A program made the translations under genes and the position numbers. The notes below the pieces were generated by a model, which made no database searches, was not told the DNA's origin, and saw only the letters and a list, made by a program, of their open reading frames with translations. A DNA stretch of 5,318 nucleotides from an uncultured Candidatus Melainabacteria bacterium (lineage in GTDB: Bacteria; Cyanobacteriota; Vampirovibrionia; Gastranaerophilales; Gastranaerophilaceae), in NCBI GenBank assembly GCA_934773085.1, contig CAKVMU010000126.1, positions 1 to 5,318 on the forward strand, read 5' to 3'. Of this stretch, positions 1 through 5,318 are shown piece after piece. Each line of letters opens with the position of its first letter. The first letter of the stretch is position 1.

Positions 1-1
1 A

Positions 2-769
2 TATGCTTCCATTGTCGTATCTCCAACAAGAATTGAGATTAATGCAAACAAATTGAAAAACAATTACGTTACAAGTGCGGTTGAAGTCAAAGGCTATTCA
101 ACCAAGCCTATTCGTTTTAAGGCTTATACCGGTTATTTCAGAATTTCCGATAAGTCTGATATTATCTTTGACGAAAACAAAAATGACCCATATAACATGT
201 CTTCAAAACTAAGATTTGTTCCGTCAGAATTCACTATTCCACCGGGAAAATCACAAAAAGTTCGTGTAAACATAGCGAACATAAACTCATTACCAGATGG
301 TGAATCAAGAGCTATTATTTATTTTGAAGACGTAAATACAAAAGAATTTAATGTTCCTCAGGCCGGTGGAATCGGTGCCCAACTTGTTTTAAAAACAAGA
401 GTCGGTGTTCCTGTTTACATTGATAAAGGTAATTTCACAAAGAAAGCTGATATCGAATCATATGGAATCGTAAAAGAAAAAGACGGGCTTTACACACAGA
501 TGAAGATTGTTTCAACCGGTAACAGCAGAGTTCGTTACAACGGCGCAATACAAATCATTGACGGCAAAAAGCTTATTGATGAATACTCTTTGGACAGCGC
601 TGTAGTTGGTGGAAATAACACATACACAGCAAAACAAAAAATTGAAACCGACAAGATTACAAAAGCCGGCGAATATACTATCAGACTCATCTTCTACTAT
701 AAAGACGAGAAAGATAACAGAAAAACTATAAAGAAAGACACTATATTAAAAATCACGGGTGAAATTTAA
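2..769 (+). CDS. Periplasmic pilus-assembly chaperone (PapD/FimC-like, archaic type), 5'-truncated
   Basis: The frame is open to the window edge, giving 255 residues. A TTG at 53 is an internal Leu codon, not the start, because the residues before it (SIVVSPTRIEI) are the typical first strand of a fimbrial chaperone. The start codon and most of the signal peptide lie upstream; the first two residues, YA, probably end it. Domain 1 (about residues 3-140) has the PapD pattern: SPTR, whose Arg aligns with PapD Arg8; PPGKSQKVRV (about 80-89); ESRAIIYFEDV (about 101-111); and the G1-like strand LVLKTRVGVPVYI (about 128-140). Domain 2 (about 145-255) has STGNSRVRYNGAI and ends with AGEYTIRLIFYY, as in archaic chaperones. 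Known family role: these proteins bind pilins in the periplasm by donor-strand complementation and pass them to an usher. The two pilin-like genes and the usher-like gene downstream support that role. The exact equivalent of PapD Lys112 is unclear. Confidence 0.85.
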   Translation, partial: YASIVVSPTRIEINANKLKNNYVTSAVEVKGYSTKPIRFKAYTGYFRISDKSDIIFDENKNDPYNMSSKLRFVPSEFTIPPGKSQKVRVNIANINSLPDGESRAIIYFEDVNTKEFNVPQAGGIGAQLVLKTRVGVPVYIDKGNFTKKADIESYGIVKEKDGLYTQMKIVSTGNSRVRYNGAIQIIDGKKLIDEYSLDSAVVGGNNTYTAKQKIETDKITKAGEYTIRLIFYYKDEKDNRKTIKKDTILKITGEI

Positions 770-775
770 GTAAGA

Positions 776-783
776 AAGGAAGG
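776..783 (+). promoter_or_regulatory. Strong ribosome binding site of pilin A
   Basis: AAGGAAGG lies 9 bases before the ATG at 793, inside the 23-base gap after the chaperone stop. It is the strongest Shine-Dalgarno match in the window, as expected for an abundant fibre subunit. Confidence 0.75.
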
Positions 784-792
784 TACCCCACA

Positions 793-1458
793 ATGAAAAT
801 CACAAAAATCGCAAAAGTTTTGCCAATCGCATTTGCCCTTACTGTATGCACAGCATTTGCTGACGGCGGAGCAGACACATCAAAGAATGCTTCAGCACAG
901 TATCAATTGGACTTGAAAGATTACATCAAGATTACAACAACTACCCCGAACTTGAACTCAACAACTTCCTTCGGTGCAGATTACAAAAGCATTTCAATTG
1001 ACAGTGGTATGACCGGTACATTCAACGTTATTTCTAACGCTAAAACAAGAAAAATGTACTTAACAGGTGCTTGCCCTGTAACAGGTGACGCATCACCTCT
1101 TTACGGAGCTGATACAGATTGCAAAAACCTTAAGTTAGTATTTACTCACACAACAGAAATTCCGGAAGCTGCTTCTGTAACAAACATTACAAGCGGATCT
1201 ACTGATGCTGACCAAAATCCTAATGCAATTGCATTTGCAGTTTCATCAAACTACACTCACGAACATGGTCCTTCAGCAACTCCAATTTCAGCAACTTGGG
1301 ATGAGTCTAACAACAGAGTTGAATACACAATGAAGAACGGTGTGCTTGATTTGACATATGCAGTTTCAGGCGGCAACGAAGCAAATACATTCAACACTCA
1401 AGATATGAGTGGTACATACCAAGCAACTCTAACACTTACCGATGTAGGTGCTATCTAG
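793..1458 (+). CDS. Secreted pilin-like subunit A
   Basis: A 221-residue exported protein, probably a fibre subunit of the chaperone-usher system. The ATG follows a strong ribosome binding site. Residues 1-23 form a clear Sec signal peptide (positive MKITKIAK, hydrophobic core, AFA cleavage site before DGG). Cys19 sits in that peptide, but LTVC is a poor lipobox, so a lipoprotein is unlikely. The mature part is about 198 residues, rich in Thr, Ser and Asn and predicted to be all beta. A stretch with mostly alternating hydrophobic residues (about 35-48, AQYQLDLKDYIKIT) could serve as the donor strand or first strand. Cys94 and Cys110 could form a disulfide. The C-terminal strand SGTYQATLTLT (206-216) resembles the last strand of archaic, spore-coat-U-like pilins. 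The protein appears paralogous to the next gene. The pilin role is inferred from fold-like features and context; a secreted matrix or minor subunit is possible. Confidence 0.7.
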   Translation: MKITKIAKVLPIAFALTVCTAFADGGADTSKNASAQYQLDLKDYIKITTTTPNLNSTTSFGADYKSISIDSGMTGTFNVISNAKTRKMYLTGACPVTGDASPLYGADTDCKNLKLVFTHTTEIPEAASVTNITSGSTDADQNPNAIAFAVSSNYTHEHGPSATPISATWDESNNRVEYTMKNGVLDLTYAVSGGNEANTFNTQDMSGTYQATLTLTDVGAI

Positions 1459-1459
1459 T

Positions 1460-1465
1460 AAAAGG
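1460..1465 (+). promoter_or_regulatory. Ribosome binding site that fixes the TTG start of pilin B
   Basis: AAAAGG begins just after the pilin A stop codon and ends 8 bases before TTG at 1474. No ATG or GTG lies at a suitable distance, and the TTG leads directly into a signal peptide, so this site decides the start. Confidence 0.6.
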
Positions 1466-1473
1466 TAAAAACA

Positions 1474-2088
1474 TTGAAAAAGCTTAATTTACTAAAATCT
1501 TTAATATTGGTAACAGCCGTTCTAACAGGAACGGTACAAGCTTATGGCTACGCTTCAACTGAACAGACGATTAACACGTCTGTTCAGGCAGCGGTGGCCG
1601 TCGAGAAAGTAAGCTCTAATGAAGCAGGAACGATAGAACCTGCAACAGGAGCAATCACCGGTGAACTTAGTTCGTCTTTCAATCTGCAAACTAACGATAC
1701 AAATACATACGATTTTATAGTGTATTCAAAAATTTTAACAACTGATGGCGAAGTTTCAGCATTTGATTCAAACGGAAACTTGCTCTTCGGAAACACAACA
1801 TCGCTTCCGACAGGAACAGCTGTATCTAACGCAAAAAACGGAAACAGTAACAATGCTGACGTTATCGGATACAGAATAAATATGACCGTAACAGACGGCA
1901 TGGATATAAACTTTACTCAGTCAGAAACTTATGATGAGTGCTACAAAATCAACTTTACAGGCTCCGCAGTTCAAGGAACACTTACTGAAAGAATCAGCGG
2001 ACAACCTGCAACAAATACATATTCAATCGGCGAAGACACTGCAGGAAGCTACAGTGCAACCGTTTATATAACAGCAATAAGTAAATAG
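1474..2088 (+). CDS. Secreted pilin-like subunit B (TTG start)
   Basis: A 204-residue exported protein, probably a second fibre subunit. It starts at TTG, 15 bases after the pilin A stop. The start is supported by AAAAGG upstream and by the signal peptide it opens (MKKLNLLK, then a hydrophobic run, then VQA at 21-23; cleavage after GYA at 25-27 is an alternative). The mature part is about 177-181 residues, predicted to be all beta, rich in Thr, Asn, Ser and Gly. An N-terminal run TINTSVQAAVAVEKV (about 32-46) may act as donor strand or first strand. The C-terminal strand AGSYSATVYIT (190-200) matches SGTYQATLTLT of pilin A. Other blocks also align by eye (SSFNLQTN with GTFNVISN; NTTSLP with HTTEIP). 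It has a single mature cysteine, Cys156, so no internal disulfide. Likely co-transcribed with pilin A. Whether it is the major, minor or tip-proximal subunit cannot be told. Confidence 0.68.
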   Translation: MKKLNLLKSLILVTAVLTGTVQAYGYASTEQTINTSVQAAVAVEKVSSNEAGTIEPATGAITGELSSSFNLQTNDTNTYDFIVYSKILTTDGEVSAFDSNGNLLFGNTTSLPTGTAVSNAKNGNSNNADVIGYRINMTVTDGMDINFTQSETYDECYKINFTGSAVQGTLTERISGQPATNTYSIGEDTAGSYSATVYITAISK

Positions 2089-2107
2089 AAAAAACCAATC
2101 AAAAAAA

Positions 2108-2122
2108 GCCTAAAATTTAGGC
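2108..2122 (-). terminator. Small palindrome between A-tracts; terminator-like only on the minus strand
   Basis: GCCTAAAATTTAGGC folds into a 6-bp stem with a 3-base loop, 19 bases after the pilin B stop. A-tracts (7 and 8 bases) lie on both sides. On the plus strand it therefore lacks the U-run of an intrinsic terminator. On the minus strand the hairpin is followed by a run of seven Ts, so it could stop antisense transcription. On the plus strand it might instead protect the 3' end of the chaperone-pilin message. Confidence 0.35.
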
Positions 2123-2141
2123 AAAAAAAAGAGAAAATAAA

Positions 2142-2152
2142 GTTAAATAGAA
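2142..2152 (+). repeat. 11-base motif GTTAAATAGAA, copy 1
   Basis: Exact match to the copy at 2247-2257 and, inverted, to 5296-5306. It lies in the spacer before the usher gene. A shorter relative (GTAAATAGAA) spans the pilin B stop at 2081-2090. No function is known to me; chance is possible in AT-rich DNA. Confidence 0.4.
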
Positions 2153-2160
2153 GTTTAGAC

Positions 2161-2177
2161 CAAGCACGGATTGCTTG
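2161..2177 (+). promoter_or_regulatory. Hairpin in the pilin-usher spacer
   Basis: CAAGCA pairs perfectly with TGCTTG around a 5-base loop (CGGAT). A short A-run follows, not a U-run, so it is not an intrinsic terminator for the operon. It could be part of a structured leader or an mRNA processing site before the usher gene. The role is inferred only from position. Confidence 0.35.
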
Positions 2178-2195
2178 AAAAAAGTGGAAGAAAAA

Positions 2196-2208
2196 GGATT
2201 ACAAATCC
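2196..2208 (+). promoter_or_regulatory. Second small hairpin upstream of the usher gene
   Basis: GGATT pairs with AATCC around a 3-base loop, 36 bases before the usher start. The same GGATT occurs at 2168-2172, overlapping the loop and stem of the previous hairpin, so AATCC could pair with either copy in alternative structures. With five pairs only, the stem is weak and may be chance. Confidence 0.25.
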
Positions 2209-2233
2209 ATCAAACCCGCCCCATGGGTACAAA

Positions 2234-2240
2234 AGAAGAG
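2234..2240 (+). promoter_or_regulatory. Ribosome binding site of the usher-like gene
   Basis: AGAAGAG ends 4 bases before the ATG at 2245. It is a weaker and closer Shine-Dalgarno match than that of pilin A, consistent with the usher being made in smaller amounts than the subunits. Confidence 0.5.
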
Positions 2241-2244
2241 ATTA

Positions 2245-5200
2245 ATGTTAAATAGAATTAAGTACATACTAATAGCAGCATTAATAAGCGCAAGTTTGAT
2301 TCAACCTGCGCCGGCTGCTAACGATTCTACAATTTCATATGTCTCAATCAACGACAAAGTCTATCAAGATATCGAAATTATGATATCAGACGGTGCCGAA
2401 ATTCTTGTACCTTTCAAACAATTGGCTGATATCTTTGAAGTCCACTACAGCGCAAACCGTGCAGACAAGGTCATTCACTTCACAACATACGACGGTATGA
2501 ATGGTGTTATTAATCAACAAGGTGTATTCATCAATGATATAGTAACATCCTCAAAAAGACCTGTATTCTTGCAACAAGGCATTATGGATAATGTTATCAA
2601 CGAAGCATTTATCCCTGCCTCTGTTGCAGAAAGAATTATGGGTGCAAAAATTACTACCGATTACTCAAACCTCACAGTAAACGCTCAAACAGACAGAGAT
2701 ATTCAAGCTTTGCACGTTATCAGCACAGAATTTGTTGATGATAATTCTCCAAAAGCACATCCGGACGTTATTTTACCTAAGAAAAACGGAGTTATTTCAT
2801 TAAACAGAATTGGACTCCACAACAACATGATTAACGATAACATGTCCACAAAATTCCAAAATTATCGCACAATCAACGACACAATATCCGGTAATACTTC
2901 AATTACAGCTTCCGGTAATGCTTTTGGCGGTAAATATCGTGCAGAAGCAAATATGTTCCACTATCGCCAAGATGCATTTATGTTTGGCGGTTTGTCTGCT
3001 GCTTATTTGAATAACTTTACTAACAAGAAAACCGGTGACAAATATTATTACGAATTAGGTAGAGTAAAAGGAAGAACCGACACAGATGCGGCAATCGGTA
3101 CAAACATTTTTGGTGCTCAAATTTGGAACTATGATTACGACAAAACTCCTGCATATCAGCTAAATGGCTATGTAAAACCAACCAGTTTGGTCAGAGTTTC
3201 CATAAACGGAAATGAGCCTGTGACATTAAATACATACGCAGGTTATTATTCACTTTCAGAAATGCAATTACCGGCAAATGTTCAAACCGTAAAAATCGAA
3301 GAAGTTAACGAAGATGGTACTGTAGAAGTTGTTAAAGAAGAAAAATATTCACTCTACGGTGACAAGCCTTTTGAAAAAGAACAAAGAGGTTCTGCTTACG
3401 CAGGTGTTTGGGGCTACCAAAACAGATTATTCCGTGACGGTGCAAATATTTATCGTGGTAACAACAAAAAGGTTACAGCCGGAGTTGATTATCAATACGG
3501 TATTAAAGACAACGTAACATTTGAATCACGTTTAACAGGGGACAAAATATATGAAAAAACCTCATCAAGTGTATTCTACAGAATCCCTACAAACGATGCA
3601 CTTCTGGTAACCGGTACTCAGAAAAACGTAAACTACCTTGAAGGTGCAACAACACTCAACAGCATTGAATATGTTAACCCTAAAGATAAAAACTTAAAAC
3701 TCAGAGGAACAGCCGGAGCCAGCGTTGCGCACGATGTAAGAGAAAATAATACTCATCCCGGCTATATGGTTAAAGGTACTGCTGAATACTCAAAAGACTT
3801 AAGAAGTTTTGGCGGTAAGTTCTTAAAACCAAAACACGCATCTGCTAAAATCGAAGGTTATCATACTTCTCCTGATTTCTACATAGCAAGTACTGATTCC
3901 ACTTCTAAAAACGACAGAACAGGCGGACGTGCACAAGGTTCTTTGAGCTTCAATTCAACAAGCGTTTCCGGCGGATACAACAAGTATTATTCAAACATGA
4001 ACAACCGTTATGAAGGCGGAACTATTGACTTTGATGAATATAACATCAATGCAAACACAAGAGTTCCGAAAGTTGCTAATGTCAGATTTAATACATATCA
4101 CAGACGTGGCGCAAACGATTTGGGCAGAAACAAAAACTACAACTATGATTTAAACGTTTCAAGAAGCCTTGGCAGATGGGCAAACATTCAAGCCGGACAC
4201 CGTGAAAGCGTTTATGATACACGTTATAAAGAACAAACATCTCTTAACAGAAACTATTATTCAAAATACGCAGATACATATATTGATTTGGATGTTCCTA
4301 TACCTCATAATATGGGTAAATTCCGTATGGGACACGACTTTGTTGACTATAAAACAACTAGTTATAAAAACAACTACAATATGTTCCGTTTCGGATACAC
4401 TTTCCCAACTTGGAAAAGAATGACCCTCGGTCTTGGATGGGGTTTCCGTTATCATGGACAATCCGGTCAAGACTTTAACGTAAACCTTGGTTACAGAGCT
4501 AAATCCGGTCAAATGATGACTGTCGGATATCAATACTCACAAAACGGCGGTTATTTTATTGATAATATGTTTACACCAACTACAAACAGACACTCTGTTA
4601 ACTTTATATTCAATGACGCTTATCAGATATTCCAACACGGACTTAAATCAATTGGCGATGAAAACGAAGATAAAGGTATCTTTGAAGCAATTGCATACAT
4701 TGACGTAAACAAAAACGGAAAATTTGATAAGAAAATTGATATCCCTGTAAAAGATATTCCTATTATCACAAGCTGGTCAAGTGATGTTGAATACACTAAC
4801 AAACGTGGCAGAATCTCTTCCGCTGCTTTAACAAGCGGTATTTACAAAATATCTTTGGATATGGATTCTTTGCCTATCACTGTTGCTCCGCTTAACAATG
4901 ATTTAATCAGCAAAACTGTTAAAATTGATAAAGGACTCACAACAAAACTCGAACTTCCGCTTGCAAGTACTGTCGGTTCTGTATCCGGTGTTCTGAAAAT
5001 CAGTGATGACTTTGAACGTGATTTGAAAATTACAGACTTTATTGTTGTAATCCTTGACAGCGAAGGTAATGAAGTAAATTACTCAACAGTAGATTCTTCC
5101 GGTCAATTCTATATCTCAGGTTTAGCCCCGGGAAGCTACACACTTAAACTCGATGAAAAATTCATTGATGCATACGGTTTGGAAGAATTACCAAATGTCA

Positions 5201-5289
5201 GCGAAAGAAGTATCTTTATACCATACGATTACAACAACCCAACAGATGTAATGAATCAAAACTTAGAGTATAAAACTCTGGCTTTGTAA
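2245..5289 (+). CDS. Outer-membrane usher-like protein with divergent N-terminal and extra C-terminal domains
   Basis: A 1014-residue protein, longer than the usual 800-850 of ushers. Residues 1-24 are a Sec signal peptide (cleavage near APA/AND). Residues about 28-147 form a periplasmic domain with two similar halves, ILVPFKQLADIF (53-64) and AFIPASVAERIMGA (121-134), resembling copper-amine-oxidase N-terminal (stalk) domains and placed where ushers bind chaperone-pilin complexes. Residues about 186-305 and 380-800 are Tyr-, Asn- and Gly-rich alternating strands typical of a beta-barrel. Between them, about 306-372 resembles the usher plug: KPTSLVRVSINGNEPV, then YAGYYSLSEMQLP, then a short beta segment ending KYSLYGDKPF. 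A PapC plug sits at a comparable place. The C-terminus has two Ig-like domains: 811-906, with a calcium-loop-like DVNKNGKFD (820-828), and 908-985, with GQFYISGLAPGSYTLKL like carboxypeptidase regulatory domains. Inferred role: fibre assembly and export. It could otherwise be annotated only as a stalk-domain or carboxypeptidase-regulatory-like protein. Confidence 0.75.
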   Translation: MLNRIKYILIAALISASLIQPAPAANDSTISYVSINDKVYQDIEIMISDGAEILVPFKQLADIFEVHYSANRADKVIHFTTYDGMNGVINQQGVFINDIVTSSKRPVFLQQGIMDNVINEAFIPASVAERIMGAKITTDYSNLTVNAQTDRDIQALHVISTEFVDDNSPKAHPDVILPKKNGVISLNRIGLHNNMINDNMSTKFQNYRTINDTISGNTSITASGNAFGGKYRAEANMFHYRQDAFMFGGLSAAYLNNFTNKKTGDKYYYELGRVKGRTDTDAAIGTNIFGAQIWNYDYDKTPAYQLNGYVKPTSLVRVSINGNEPVTLNTYAGYYSLSEMQLPANVQTVKIEEVNEDGTVEVVKEEKYSLYGDKPFEKEQRGSAYAGVWGYQNRLFRDGANIYRGNNKKVTAGVDYQYGIKDNVTFESRLTGDKIYEKTSSSVFYRIPTNDALLVTGTQKNVNYLEGATTLNSIEYVNPKDKNLKLRGTAGASVAHDVRENNTHPGYMVKGTAEYSKDLRSFGGKFLKPKHASAKIEGYHTSPDFYIASTDSTSKNDRTGGRAQGSLSFNSTSVSGGYNKYYSNMNNRYEGGTIDFDEYNINANTRVPKVANVRFNTYHRRGANDLGRNKNYNYDLNVSRSLGRWANIQAGHRESVYDTRYKEQTSLNRNYYSKYADTYIDLDVPIPHNMGKFRMGHDFVDYKTTSYKNNYNMFRFGYTFPTWKRMTLGLGWGFRYHGQSGQDFNVNLGYRAKSGQMMTVGYQYSQNGGYFIDNMFTPTTNRHSVNFIFNDAYQIFQHGLKSIGDENEDKGIFEAIAYIDVNKNGKFDKKIDIPVKDIPIITSWSSDVEYTNKRGRISSAALTSGIYKISLDMDSLPITVAPLNNDLISKTVKIDKGLTTKLELPLASTVGSVSGVLKISDDFERDLKITDFIVVILDSEGNEVNYSTVDSSGQFYISGLAPGSYTLKLDEKFIDAYGLEELPNVSERSIFIPYDYNNPTDVMNQNLEYKTLAL
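2247..2257 (+). repeat. 11-base motif GTTAAATAGAA, copy 2, overlapping the usher start
   Basis: This copy begins at the last base of the usher ATG and covers codons 2-4 and part of codon 5. It is in direct orientation 105 bases after copy 1. Lying at the translation start, it could affect ribosome access if bound or paired, but this is speculation. Confidence 0.4.
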
Positions 5290-5295
5290 AAAAAG

Positions 5296-5306
5296 TTCTA
5301 TTTAAC
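5296..5306 (-). repeat. 11-base motif, copy 3, inverted, after the usher stop
   Basis: TTCTATTTAAC is the exact reverse complement of GTTAAATAGAA and lies 6 bases after the usher stop. With copy 2 it brackets the usher gene as an inverted pair. The remaining tail to the window end (29 bases after the stop in all) shows no hairpin terminator and no start of a further gene. Confidence 0.4.
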
Positions 5307-5318
5307 AAAATATCTATA

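Noticed and set aside
53..55. TTG as the start of the chaperone gene
   Set aside because: The frame is open to the window edge and the upstream residues SPTRIEI are a conserved part of the chaperone's first strand; starting here would also remove the signal peptide.
838..849. Lipobox-like LTVC in the pilin A signal peptide
   Set aside because: Val just before Cys does not fit a lipobox, and a good AFA signal peptidase I site follows four residues later.
1584..1901. Minus-strand open frame of 105 codons inside pilin B
   Set aside because: Lies wholly antisense to a gene with a signal peptide and pilin-like strands; no recognisable domain or ribosome binding site noted.
2171..2204. Possible promoter TTGCTT...TTACAA before the usher gene
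   Set aside because: The spacing is about 22 bases and the -10 match is poor; TAAAAT at 2111-2116 and TTAAAT at 2143-2148 also lack a -35 at proper distance.
2223..2255. Ten-residue mini-frame (ATG at 2223) overlapping the usher start
   Set aside because: No Shine-Dalgarno sequence before it; could couple translation into the usher, but nothing beyond position supports it.
3329..3517. Plus-strand 62-codon frame inside the usher gene
   Set aside because: Out-of-frame shadow of the plug and barrel region; low-complexity Lys/Thr composition and no family resemblance.
4169..4533. Overlapping plus- and minus-strand frames (4169-4423 and 4261-4533) inside the usher gene
   Set aside because: Both are shadows of barrel-coding sequence, without recognisable motifs; the main frame reads through them with regular alternating strands.

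Overview
The window carries four co-oriented plus-strand genes that together look like a chaperone-usher (CU) surface-fibre operon: a fimbrial-type periplasmic chaperone (5' end cut by the window edge), two related secreted pilin-like subunits, and a large outer-membrane usher-like protein. None of the four is a textbook match. The assignment rests on family-like motifs read by eye, on signal peptides, and on the way the four genes fit together.

Organism: the DNA is AT-rich (roughly 35-40% G+C by eye), coding density is high, and gaps within the chaperone-pilin block are short. The gene set requires an outer membrane, so the host is diderm. The sequences are far from the FimC/FimD and Pap proteins of enterobacteria. 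They look more like the archaic (sigma) branch of CU systems, which is known outside Proteobacteria. My guess is a gut-type low-GC diderm such as Gastranaerophilales/Melainabacteria (non-photosynthetic relatives of cyanobacteria), but the window has no taxonomic marker and this is only a guess.

Layout: 2-769, chaperone lacking only its start and most of its signal peptide; 793-1458, pilin A with an ATG start and a strong ribosome binding site; 1474-2088, pilin B, whose start is TTG; 2089-2244, a 156-base A-rich spacer with three small perfect hairpins and one copy of an 11-base motif; 2245-5289, usher-like protein of 1014 residues; 5290-5318, a short tail with an inverted copy of the same motif and no visible terminator. 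No stretch over 300 bases lacks a gene.

Inferred working model: all four proteins are exported by Sec. The chaperone caps the pilins in the periplasm and delivers them to the usher. The usher has an N-terminal periplasmic domain, a beta-barrel interrupted by a plug-like domain, and two C-terminal Ig-like domains, and it would assemble and export the fibre. A tip adhesin, usual in archaic CU operons, is not seen and may lie downstream of the window.
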